Source of the DNA: Dactylorhiza incarnata
Taxonomy: Eukaryota; Streptophyta; Magnoliopsida; Asparagales; Orchidaceae
Length of the DNA: 64,000 nucleotides
Reading direction: 5' to 3'
Assembly (NCBI GenBank): GCA_033032865.1
Contig: JAWHQI010000068.1
Coordinates: forward strand, 6,200,001-6,264,000
The first letter of the stretch is position 1. Each line of letters opens with the position of its first letter. The notes beneath the pieces are model-generated. The model did no database searches, was not told the DNA's origin, and worked only from the letters and a program-made list of their open reading frames with translations. The position numbers were made by a program, and so were the translations under genes. Shown here piece after piece: positions 46,499 through 56,585 of this stretch.

Positions 46499-46813
46499 AA
46501 ACCAAGAGAAAAGAGAAAAAGATGTGAGAAAGAAATAAAAGGAGAAAGATAGAATTTTTTTTAGATGAATATATTTATTATAAATTTATTTTTTATATAT
46601 ATATTTTTTTTAGATTTTTTTTATAATCTAGGTGATTTAAAATTAGTCCTGGATTTCCCAAGGTCCACCCGGTGAAGGGCTCGCAAGGTACTAGAGGCTA
46701 TGATGGGAATTCAAGCCCAAAGCGTCCTTTCCAGAAATTTAGTTGCACCTTAAAAATAAGAAAAGAAAAGATAAAATTATTAGATATTTCGTTTTTCAAA
46801 ATATCAACCGTAG

Positions 46814-46831
46814 TCCCCGGCAACGGCGCCA
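46814..46831 (-). promoter_or_regulatory. Primer binding site, tRNA-Asp
   Basis: Minus strand TGGCGCCGTTGCCGGGGA, exact complement of the plant tRNA-Asp 3' end, 6 bases from the LTR. Confidence 0.92.
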
Positions 46832-46837
46832 AAAACT

Positions 46838-48519
46838 TGATGGAGCAAAACTATGCTTGCAAACGACAATGGCAAGTGTACCGTGTCGAATGTAGTATAG
46901 GTTATACAAACCAAGGTCGTATTAGACTCGGGGCGGCTGATTACTCTTACTTCAAAAAATCTCTATTATTTTATCGAATAAAACTTGGGTTGATTGTTGC
47001 AAGAAAGAGAAATAATTTGTTAAAACTATGATTTAAAGGAATAGCACTCAACCTTGAATCACCTTGGAAAAATAAAAAATTAAGAAATAAAACTTCTAAT
47101 TCTCTTTAAAAGAAATGCTTGACCGTGGAGGTTCCCGAATTATAAATCTACCTCTCTCAAGGATACGCTCAACTGAGTTTAGGTTGATCAATCGAACTCT
47201 CGTTCTAGAATCGAAACCCCTAAAACTCGCCTTATCGAAGTGAACCCCTCTATTGGATATGACTCCAATCTGGGAGATTTATGTCGTCCTCTCTCGAGGA
47301 GTGCATTCAAATCTCATTATCCTTGAAATGATCGATTCGAACTCAAAACCTCTCAGTTATTAGACTACGAAAACAAGAATGAGATTTATATATCGATAAT
47401 ATAATCTCAATCAATTTAAATTCAAGGATAAATCTTAAGCGATCTAAATAAGAGAAAAAGATGTTCTAAACTAAATTATGAATTATATTTTCCTTGGATC
47501 ATCTCAGCCGAGTACTAATGGAAATTTAGCTACTCATGGAGATGAAGGAATTGAAAGAAATAAAAGTGTACATATTGGAAAAGAGAATAGAATAAGAGAA
47601 AAGAGAACTAATTCTATTGATTTGCAAAAGAAATTACCACTAGGAATTAAAAGTTACAAGCCTGAAATGAAAGTGCAAGCTAAGAAGGAGGATTACAAGC
47701 TTAAGAATAACAAAAACAGTGCAAGAAAATAAGCTAGAACTCCAAAACTTTGTCCCTAAACATCTGGAAAAGCTCACTTTAAATAGCTAAATTTTTGGTG
47801 TTACACGCCCTTGGTCACGCCCGTGACCAAGGGCGTGTAAGGGGCGTGATCGAAGCAGCAACGGAGAGGGCGCCTTCTAGTGCAAATGCGAGCATTTCAG
47901 CCGTGTCACGCCCTTGGTCATGCCCATGACCTGGGGCGTGTAATCTTGAAATCATGCAGCTGGCGGGAAACTTCGGCGGGAATTGGTGCTGGATGAGTCA
48001 CGCCCGTGTACTGGATGTCACGCCCCATGGTCACGCCCGTGACCAGGGGCGTGTAATTTTAATGGACGTGGCAGGCTTGTTCTCAGCGGTTCTGATTCGT
48101 CTCAGCGAATCGCGTTCGTGACATTGGGTCACGCCCTTGGTCACGCCCGTGACCTGCGGCGTGTAATTTTGAACATTCGTCGAACTCTCGCCTGTTCGTC
48201 GATCTCCTGAATTTTCATCGAACGCAGCAACCAGGCGCGTACTTGGCGAATTCTTCACGTAACGATCCCGGGGTGGCAGAGGTAGGTCTGCAACACCGCG
48301 CTTGTTACACGCCCATTGGTCACGCCCTTGACCTGGGCGTGTAAATGTATTTTTTGCTCCAATTGTCCAGAAAACCTGAAAAACGCAAAATAAACTTAAG
48401 TTAGCTTATGAAATTAAAATAGGAAAGATTTATATGATAAAATTTATATAAACAACATAATTTCATATTAAAATAACAATAAAACTATACTAAAAGATGA
48501 TTGAATAAATTACTCATCA
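46838..48519 (-). repeat. 5' LTR of the full Athila element
   Basis: Pairs with 37763-39465. Carries a perfect 40-bp palindrome at 47801-47840, then copies of GTCACGCCCGTGAC; some have CpG-to-TpG changes (e.g. near 47916) and one unit is deleted near 48230. Confidence 0.92.
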
Positions 48520-49010
48520 AGGACATTGTTACAGTCATGATTATTTTTTGGGGAAAGCAATGTCGGTATGGCCTCCGCGGCATAACCACACCTACCATAT
48601 GAATCATCATGCCCTATAACCTTCGAATACTCATTGGTGTAAGGATAGCCAAGAGGAATCCGATTGAATCTATGGACGTTTTCAAAGATCCCTTGAGTGG
48701 CTAGGGTGTTACAATCTTAATGATCTCTTGAGGAAATCAATGTCGATAAAGCCTCTGCGGCTAACCACACCTGTCCTTTTGATCATTTAGAATTTTTGCC
48801 TCTCTTCTCTCCCTCTATGTTTATGGTGATTACAACCTTAGTGATGTATTCAGGAAAGCAATGCTGGCATAGCCGCACCTGCTCTTTTGATCATTTGGAG
48901 TTGTTCACCTCTCTCTCTATCTTTCTGAAAAAACATTAGAATTGTGCTGATCTTTCGAGGAAAGCAATGCCCCATAGCCGCACCTGCCCTTTAGATCATT
49001 ACATATTCTA
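48520..49010 (+). repeat. Degenerate tandem repeats of T0, about four copies
   Basis: Each unit has a core GGAAAGCAATG (or close), then a 'gccgcacctg'-like stretch and GATCAT. Cores lie near 48553, 48735, 48852 and 48970; spacing is roughly 110-180 bp and irregular. Position after pol and before the antisense genes matches the 96-bp array of E1. Confidence 0.65.
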
Positions 49011-49708
49011 TCTTGCAAGCCTTTATTGAGAAGGAGCAGTCTAAGGTGTATGGAGACCGCCGGTCTCAGTGTTGGATTGTTTTGGGAATGGGGCGGTCTA
49101 GAGTAATTGAGACCGCCACCTAAAGTTCTTCAAGACCTTATAAAATTTCCAAATGGTCAGGCTTTATAATATGTTTATGATTCCAAGCTATGGAAGGGAG
49201 GTCTGGGAAATATGAGATCGGTACCAGGGTTTCTTCTAAGTTCAAAATAGTCTTAAGAATACAAGGGATCGCTGGTTATTCTCTTGTATGATCATATGAC
49301 TTCAAATATCTATTCTCATAATTGATCTGAAAAGTATGAGATTGCCTGGTTATTCGACCTTAGGAGCATTTGGGAATCATTATTTTTCAAACTATGGTTT
49401 TTATCTCTATAGATTTTAGAAGCTAAGATGGCGATCAAAAAATAGGAGATCGCTGGTCATCTTCTTTGAAAGGATCATTTCTATCTGAATATCATCCAAG
49501 GAAGAAGCGGTCTGAATCATTGAAGATCGCCACTTTTGCTATTGTTAAATGCTATTCGGGAATCGACATTTGTGAATTATGATTTTTTTATCTCTGAAGA
49601 TCTTAAAAGTTCAAGATCGCAATGTGACAAGCGGTCTCATACAGGTATCATAAAATTCGTACAAATTTCCATCACGCTTCAGGTGGTTTAACAATTACAA
49701 AAGAAAAT
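49011..49708 (+). other. T0 spacer rich in GGTCTC/GATCGC words
   Basis: No gene seen. Words GCGGTCT, GAGACCGC and GAGATCGC recur, e.g. near 49050-49120, 49245, 49450 and 49510-49640. Confidence 0.55.
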
Positions 49709-51271
49709 TTACTTGCTCCTTAACCTTTTTGGAGACTGTTCATCGGATGAAGAAGAGGTGGCCTCGTCCAAGGATTCTTCTGAATTTGTGGGAGAAACAT
49801 TAGAACCCAAACTTGAGTCCGCCGCAGAGCTCGTATCATTGCCTACACGATATTGACTTCCGCTCATTTCAGCATCATCTCCTTCAATATCTACTTTTTC
49901 CTCCTCTTCTTCTTCCTCCTCGGCAGCGATCTCACTAGTCATGATCGAATGTTTGTCAATTACCCTGGCCGCATCAGGGAAAAGATCAACAAACTTTACA
50001 TATTTATACTCGTCAATAAAAGCACCGCGAGCACGAAGCTCAGAGATTGTTTGCTCTGCGGTCTCTTTTACATGGTGCATCAGAGCATTCTGGAAATCTT
50101 CATTGTCCGCGTCATATGCTCATTTCTTTAATCTCTGCAGGAGGAGGAATGATTAGATCGCTCAGTCACAATACAAAATAAAAATGAAAATCTCAGGAAA
50201 ATGTTTTACTTTTAACTCTTCCTGCAGGCGCTCGTTCACCCTCAGGGCACCTCGAAGAGATCGCCCTATATGATGGTTCAAGACTGTGCTATTGGCGGTC
50301 GCTTGCACGCAGATGTCAGGGAGCATATCGGTCTCAATATCATAAACTTCTCTGGCATTGCTTTTCCCGTAGAGGGCAGCATTGACCACGAAAGCATGGC
50401 GAGTTAATTTTCCACCCCAAAGAGGAAGATCGGTTGAAACTTTGACACTTTTGCCTTTTGCACCCCATTTGAGAAGGGGCTTTCCCTTGGTATCCTTCAT
50501 CTTCTTCGAGAAGCCGAGCAAAGGAAATGGTGCATCAGCGATCTCAGATTCACCACCAAAACCCGCGATCTCACGCTCGCGGTCTCTTTACTTCCTTTGT
50601 TCTCTCTGAGTAAGTACCTTAGCCGGTGCAACCGGGTCGTTCGCAGGAACAACAAAGGCTGCTGAAGAGAAAACAGTTAGAAAAAATAAGAGAGAAATTA
50701 TGATGATATCGCGGATAGAAAAACTTACTCTCTTCCGGCGAGACCGCAACGATCTGAGGCTAGATCGCCAGGTAGTGAACAAGATCAAGGCGCTTGCCCA
50801 CCAAGAAGGCCAAGATCTCAAGCTCACCCAAAGGTTGGCTATTGAGACCGCCGAGGTCGCCTTCAAAGAATAGGTACCTCTCCATCCAAAAGTGGATTTT
50901 TGAAGGTTGCTCAGAAAAAGGGCCATGGCAAATTTTATCTTTTCCGATCTCAGGTAATTTATAATGACATTCATCAGGCCGATGGAGTTTGGAGGCAGCT
51001 GGGCGAGCACAAAGCCATAGTACTCCATCACTTCCATGATTTCCCAGGGAAGAGGAAATTTTAAGCCGTATTCAAAGTGATCGATAGGAATGATAAACTT
51101 GTTATCCTATCCAAAGCTTAATCCTTCATTCTGCGATGGCGGTCTCACAACGATCTGGCTCTGAATCATATGCCTTGCCAAGAAAGCTAAGTATTCATCT
51201 TGTGAAAGCTTAGAAGATTTGTGATCGGCATTTAAGAAAATCTCAGTTGAAGAAGCTCGGAAAGACACCAT
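49709..51271 (-). pseudogene. T0 antisense gene B (Transposase_28-like)
   Basis: Runs against T0. ATG at 51271; minus-strand TATAAAAAG at about 51342-51350. Exon 1 reads LSQDEYLAFLARHMIQSQIV, one stop near 51107, then IPIDHFEYGLKFPLPWEIME and YYGFVLAQLPPNSIG. It continues NYLRSEKIKFAMALFLSNLQ. This aligns with E1 gene B (IPLAHFENGLRL..., YFGVLPSQLTPN..., SYLREERIEFSLLVF) but lacks the intron E1 has between these blocks. A middle exon (50521-50200) has GKLTRHAFVVNAALYG and a helical end. The last exon is Glu- and Ser-rich, ending PKRLRSK at 49709. Function unknown; similarity to Transposase_28 is by eye. Confidence 0.68.
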
Positions 51272-51341
51272 TTTGAGAGACCGTTGAGATCGATGTTTTG
51301 GTCGCAATCAAGAAAGCATAGAATGAAGAAGTGAAAGCTAG

Positions 51342-51350
51342 CTTTTTATA
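51342..51350 (-). promoter_or_regulatory. TATA box of T0 antisense gene B
   Basis: TATAAAAAG on the minus strand, about 70 bp before the ATG at 51271. Confidence 0.5.
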
Positions 51351-51639
51351 AGAAAGGAAGGATGATATCATAATAATTACAATTCCGCGAGACCACCCAG
51401 GAAGCGCGCTAGACTGCTGAACCTGCTGAAGAAATAAAATGCAACACACAATAGCTCCCATCTCAAAAAGAAGAGATCACAATAATTATCTAACAAGCAG
51501 CACAGAAATAAGCAAAGTAAAGAGATCGACATCACAACATTTAGAGAGATTGCATCAATTAAAATCAAATTGTAACAAATATATTACAGGGCCAAATTGT
51601 TCAGAGTTATCAAGACCGCTTGAAATAAAAAACGAATAT

Positions 51640-53581
51640 CTATCTCCTCGGCTGACGTTTTCTTCCGATGAAGTCCACAACATCTTGCATTTCGTTGACA
51701 GCGGACAGAGCGGTCGCTGAGCTTTGGTTTGCCGACATTGCAGCACGGTGGATCTTAGTGACCTCCCTATCTACTTGCTCCATGGGTATAACCATGATTT
51801 TTGAGGTCGGCCTTTCTTCTGGGTGACCTCCAGAAGTTCTTGGTTTCATCACCATGGGAGCAGAGCCAGCCCTGAGAGAGGCGACCTCGGCGATTAATGC
51901 AGCGGACTTCCCTTTATAATAATCTGCATCTCTTTCAGCCCTGCGGAGCGCCCTGGTAAGGTCGCCAATCTTTAGCTCGCTTTCCTCACGAACTTGTTTT
52001 TTTAGCTCGCAGCTTCTCTTCAAAATCAGCGGACAATACCCAAAGCTGATCCTCGAGAGCCCGCTCCCGAGCTCGCATTATTCTAACATCCTCAAACATA
52101 GGTTTGAGGACATCAGCAAACCGAGGTGGAATCAGCACTTGCTGCTGGATTTCTCCCTCTTCAGGAGTGGCGTCATCGGTCTCATCAGCATCCGCGGGCA
52201 GAAGAAAAGAGCAGTTAATCTAGCCTCAAACAAAGCAAAAATGAAAGAGCTCGCGCAAGGAGAAATACTCGAAAAGAATTCAAGACCGTTACTGCGTAAA
52301 TTATTTTCAATAGCTTTTGTGACCGCAGGGTTCGCGGTCATCAAAAGGCGGTCTGACCCCCTAAAGCGCTCGAGGTTCATTCTTCCCAATTCCCTCTTCT
52401 GCGACCTTTCTCCTTCTTTTCATCTTCTTTTTAATTAGGCATAACTAATGAGGATATCATCAATTTCAATAATGACGATCTCACGCCGTCCTTTTGAAGA
52501 TCTAGGTCAAGGAGCAGGCAATGGAAATAATTCAAGCGGTCTCAAGACTGGCACTGCCTTACAATTCGCAGGGCGGTGACCACTGTAGCACAGCCTGCCG
52601 CTGGTTTATCCAGCTGAACTTCCAGGTCGGCAGAGGCATTCGTCAGACCGCCGATTAGCGCAATCTTCTCTTTTTTATTTGCTTGATCTGTTTCGTCTCC
52701 TCTCCACCTTCAATATCCTTCTTCTTTCTCTTCTTATTCTACTTTTGCTTCTCTTTTTCATTGGCGACCTGCGCGGCTTTTTCTTCTTCTCTTTTCTTGT
52801 CGGCAGCGATCTGAGCTGCTTTTACCTCTTCTTCTTTCTTCTTCTCAGCAGCAACCTGTGATGCCTTCTTCTCCTCCTCCAGCTTCTCATCAGCGATCAA
52901 CGCTGCATTCTTTTCTTCTTCTTTCATCTGCTCAATGACGATATGCTTTGCCTTCTCTTCCTCCTCTTTCTTCTCCTTCTCTTCCTTTTCTTTCCTCTCC
53001 ACCCCAGCCTATTGCCTGATCGCCTCTACCGCGATCGTCTTCTTTTCTTAGTAACTTTGCTGGAAGGACTTGTATTTTTTTCTCCTTATTCCAACTACGG
53101 CCTCATGTCTATCCATGATCTGCTGCCTCAACTTCCCAGATGAGGCCGCCTGCTCTTACAAACGAGTTTTTATATTTTAAGCAGACGCGGTCTCTCTGGT
53201 CTGTTCGATGACCTGCTTAAGAGCTTCCTCGGACTTATGACAATCAAAAGTAATAGTCATGTCTGTGAGATCAAGTACAGGAGGTATAGAAGAAGTAGCC
53301 AACAAGTCTGCAACTTTCGAGACCAGCAAGACCACTTTCTCTGGCAATGCAGTTTGCTTTTCAGAAGCTTCGACGATCTCCTTCGCCGCTCCCGCCTTAG
53401 TTGTATCTCTTGGAGGCTTGACTGCTACCATCTTCTTGGAGCTAGTTGTCTCTTTATTTTTCCCTTTTGGAGGAGATGCTTTGAGAGACCGCTTGGAGAT
53501 CCAAACCAGCACGCTCACCATCTTCAATCTCATTCCGGACTCAGAAGTAGTGACCACTTTAATAGCTAGCTCGCTTTTCAT
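51640..53581 (-). pseudogene. T0 antisense gene A, coiled-coil protein
   Basis: ATG at 53581; first exon to about 53180 is Lys/Val-rich with PPVLDLTDMTITFDCHKSEE. A central segment (53002-52739) is almost pure Lys/Glu/Ala coiled coil with repeats such as KKEEEVKAAQIAADKK. Further pieces: RMNLERFRGSDRLLMTANPA (52385) and LTRALRRAERDADYYKGKSA (51950), with an end at 51640. Introns are likely between these blocks. TATA at 53617-53624. Same place and general character as E1 gene A (30622-31803), but sequence identity is low by eye. No known family. Confidence 0.5.
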
Positions 53582-53616
53582 TCAAGAAGCTTCTGGATTC
53601 TGGAGCCCCCAAGCCG

Positions 53617-53624
53617 TATTTATA
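53617..53624 (-). promoter_or_regulatory. TATA box of T0 antisense gene A
   Basis: TATAAATA on the minus strand, 36 bp from the ATG and about 90 bp from the 3' LTR of T0. Same position relative to the LTR as in E1. Confidence 0.55.
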
Positions 53625-53714
53625 GTTTCCCTCACATTTATGGCGGTCGCGGTCTCAGCGGTCAAAGCAAACATTTCTGAAGTTCCAGCGAAACTTGAAA
53701 ATGTGCAGGGATCA

Positions 53715-54238
53715 TGTTTGCCCGGAAGTCCACGGCCTCTCCTCTCCAACCAGAACGATCCTTCCCGGCGGTCTCAGATTTTAGAGACAGCCCAGATCGC
53801 CAGCCTCCACTCCGGTTTTCTCATCCAAGTCCCAGTGGTCAGGATCTTGGAGACCGCCAAGACCGGGCGGTCTTTTTCATTTTTCTTCTTATCTCTACCC
53901 GGGCTCTCCTATATCCTGGGCAACCCATAGTTTTTGGATCTGCCCATTTGGACAGCCTCTGTGTATATAAATAGGGGATAGGGGTACCTGAAAAGGGACT
54001 TTTACTTTGAGGCTCCAGCTTACAACCTGTGTAAGCGGTCTGGAATTATGTCACTTTTCTTCCTCTTCCCCTAGCCTGTTCTGGACTTTCATCTTGTAAC
54101 CTCTCCTAAGATCAATTAATATAGTTTTTCTCATCAAAGGTCTCTCTTCTGGCATCTTTTGTCTCAAGTAACCTACGACACAGTTTTCTCCATCCCTTCT
54201 CTAGTGTTAGTTTTGGAGGTGCAATTTTTATGCCAACA
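53715..54238 (+). repeat. 3' LTR of T0
   Basis: Starts TGTTTGCCCGG, ends ATGCCAACA. Plus-strand TATA TATATAAATAGG near 53963. It is clearly similar, in inverted orientation, to 55356-55894, including GTGTAAGCGGTCT versus GTGCAAGCGGTCT and the ends CAATTTTTATGCCAACA versus CAATTTTTGTGCCAATA. Carries GCGGTCTC/GAGACCGC words. Confidence 0.82.
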
Positions 54239-55241
54239 GCTGGAACTCTTGACGTGGCAGTTTCATCAATTGTTGGGCTGGATAGAAACCAATAGAGCCC
54301 TTCTGGCCGGCTCTGCAAGTCAAATTAGAGACTTAATTGGGTTGCTGATCTCCCCTTCTATGAACCGATTGGCAATACTTATCAGCTCTTGATAAGAGTT
54401 GTGCTCTCAGGTGGTGACCTTAAATTTGAGGGGATCTTTTTGAAGGTGATTGACTAAGGCCACCATGTAGAGCGAGGGATCGACATCCCTTATTCCGAGG
54501 ATCTCCCTCTGGAAGCGATCCATGAAGCAAGCTAAAGTCTCGCCTTTTCCCTGCTTGATCTTGAAGAGGGATGTAGGGCAACTCTTCCTTTTCTTTGACG
54601 TGGCGAACCTCAAGAGAATCTCTTGCCTCAAAATGCCAAAGCATGAGATGGATTGGGGAGGTAGTTTGTAAAACCACTCCCACGTCTGACCATCTAAAGA
54701 GGTGATTAAAAGCTTACACCTCATCGCATCTGAGAGAGACCTCAGAGCAATAGTAGATTCAATGGCTTGGAGATGAGAGACTGGGTCACTCTCCCCTGTA
54801 AATATGGGCAACTTTGGCTCTCTGAAGATGTTGGAAATTGGCTCCCAATGAACTCTATCTGTAAATGGGAAGTCTCTTCTGCTTCAAAAGCATCGGAAGG
54901 AGCAGGAGGGGCTGCAATAGGAGCCGGAGCATAAACATAATCCTCCTAAAAATTCTAGGCTTATACTGGAGTCCCCTGAGCTGCTGCTCTGAAGAATGCT
55001 TGGCGGGCTGCAAACTCCTCTCCATAAGACCGCAGGGGAGCTGTAGGCTAAGGGTTCGCATGGTCGGGGCGTGACCGCTAGCCCGAGAATCGGGATTGGC
55101 TACCTGATCGGTTTGAGGAAGGATTCTTTGGGAGATCATAGATAGGAGTTGGTTCGTGGATTCCAACTGTCGGGTTGTCTCACGATGGGATTGCTCAAGG
55201 TGGTGCTTGAAATGAAGCTTAAGGGATTCCAGAGAGTTCAT
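54239..55241 (-). pseudogene. gag: E3 gag, truncated by T0
   Basis: Starts with ATG at 55241 (MNSLESLKLHFKHHLEQSHR). After a frame change near 54850 it reads ALRSLSDAMRCKLLITSLDG, WEWFYKLPPQSISCFG, LLRFATSKKRKSCPTSLFKI and CFMDRFQREILGIRDVDPS, the Tat capsid domain. A later ELISIANRFIEGE segment (54340) ends at 54239, where T0 begins. E3 is therefore a sister of T0 that was hit by it; the rest of E3 must lie left of the window. Confidence 0.85.
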
Positions 55242-55331
55242 GTTGGAAGAAGAGGTCAGCCGCCAGTGAACTGAATAGGCTAATTATCGCGGTCTAACAT
55301 CTTGTCTGTCCACTGGTCACCTAAACACTCC

Positions 55332-55355
55332 GATCTGAAGGTCGCGTGTTCGCTC
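55332..55355 (-). promoter_or_regulatory. Unusual primer site: interior of tRNA-Phe
   Basis: Directly abuts the E3 LTR end at 55356. The plus strand matches plant tRNA-Phe from residue 37 to 60 (GATCTGAAGGTCGCG then TGTTCG) at 23 of 24 positions. The one mismatch, 55353, falls at residue 58, which is 1-methyladenosine in the tRNA. The normal 18-nt complement of the tRNA 3' end is absent. The tRNA sequence is from memory. Confidence 0.65.
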
Positions 55356-55894
55356 TATTGGCACAAAAATTGTAAATCCAAAACTCACACTTAAAAGAGA
55401 TGGGGGAAACTGCAGAGAGCCGGTTACTTGGGAGGAAGGATGACAGAGGAGAGATCTCTGAGGAAGAAACTGCTTTGATTGATCTAAAAAATGATTACAT
55501 AGGGGGTCCAAAATAGGTCAAGGTAAATGGTAAAAAAGTGATAAAATATGAGACCGCTTGCACAGGCCACAAGATGGAAACTTGAATCAAAAAGTCCTTT
55601 TCCTGGTGCACCTACCCCTCTATTTATAGATGTGGGGTCCTGCCAAATGGGAAGGTCCAAAAATAGTGGTCTTCCCAGGGTACAGGAGAACCGGGGCAGA
55701 GGAGAGAAGATACATGGGGTGCAAATAAAAAAAATGAAATAACCAAACTGCACGGTCTCGTTGGAACCTGGCCTCCTATGCCTTTGGAAATCTGCTAGAG
55801 AGGAGACAGGCAGTCAGGGAGGTCTCAAAAAATCGAGACCATCGGGGCCGACAATTTTGATCGAATAGGAGAGGCGCAGACTTCCAGGCAAATA
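55356..55894 (-). repeat. 5' LTR of E3
   Basis: Minus strand begins TATTTGCCTGG (from TG, one change) and ends GTGCCAATA. TATA CTATAAATAG on the minus strand at 55621-55630. Homologous to the T0 LTR at 53715-54238 in inverted orientation. Confidence 0.82.
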
Positions 55895-56585
55895 GTCTCA
55901 GTGTTAGCCAGGATAAAATTTTGTGCGTGACTAATACTTTTTGCTACGGTTAGTTTTTGTGGCCAAAAGTCTTTCTCCAAGCGACCTATAGCCACAATTG
56001 TTTCCCGTGGACAGACCGTGACAAAAGATTTTTAGCCACAATTATAGACAATTTTCCAGGGCAAATTGCCCAGGCCAAAACTCTTTTTCTTTTCGTGAAT
56101 GCAAGAAAAAGAGAGGGTGAGAAACTCGTTACCAAATGCCCTAGAATGGGCATTTCAGAAGCGACCAAATCTGAAATGATTGTTGAATTTTACTTTCGGC
56201 TATAGCTCAGACAAGAAAAATCTGTATATAACACCGGATCCTGACAGGATTAGGAAAATGTAAACAAAACAACAACAACACGTAGACATATATATATATA
56301 TATATATGTACTAATAAACAAAAACTAGTGTTATCATAACACATGGGATAAAACACAATACAACACACAAAATTGAGAAATCTAATAGATAACAGATGTT
56401 CTAAAAAGGTGAGAATTAAGTTCTTAGACAATGAGGCACAAGGTCCCACCGGGAAGTGTTGCGGCAGGTAAAATCCAACAAAATATATTTTTTACAGACC
56501 AAATTTAATTAAGAGTTTTGTTTGATAAAAAAATAGTGTGAAAGCAAATGTAAGCAGAATAGAACTGGAAGATAGGAGACAATCA
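55895..56585. other. Intergenic stretch with AT microsatellite
   Basis: No gene seen. Two TAGCCACAATT words at 55987 and 56033, and an (AT)n run at about 56288-56309. Flank of E3; could hold remnants of a DNA transposon, but I cannot support one. Confidence 0.5.

Larger units (their letters stand above)
36194..48519 (-). mobile_element. Athila element plus a truncated tandem internal copy
   Basis: One complete minus-strand element: 5' LTR 46838-48519, gag to integrase 46498-41296, 3' noncoding region, 3' LTR 37763-39465. The 3' LTR is followed on its left by a second primer site, leader and gag start (37756-36194) that stops abruptly inside gag. So the order is LTR-interior-LTR-partial interior. 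AGGAC flanks both ends (36189-36193, 48520-48524), although the left end is not an LTR. Protease ADLGASI, RT FMDD and gag motifs indicate Athila. Confidence 0.88.
1..54238 (+). mobile_element. T0: large Tat-type gypsy element, split by three insertions
   Basis: This is an interpretation assembled from pieces. A gag C-terminus (180-686), protease and early RT (6911-8151), late RT to integrase (33336-35980), spacer repeats (48520-49010), two antisense genes (49709-53581) and a 3' LTR (53715-54238) lie in the right order and orientation for one element. Target duplications (AGGAG, CTTCY, AGGAC) at the three interruptions show that the pieces were once contiguous. RT is cut inside a codon run and resumes correctly after 33335. 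Two RNase H domains mark the Tat lineage. The 5' LTR and most of gag lie before the window. The 3' flank at 54239 falls inside the gag of the sister element E3, so T0 inserted into E3; candidate TSD GCTGG cannot be checked here. Confidence 0.72.

Noticed and set aside
55332..55355. A tRNA-Phe gene
   Set aside because: Only residues 37-60 match; the acceptor, D and most of the anticodon stem are missing, so it is not a tRNA gene.
55895..56210. CACTA or other DNA transposon terminus, because of repeated TAGCCACAATT
   Set aside because: No terminal inverted repeat, target duplication or transposase could be found.
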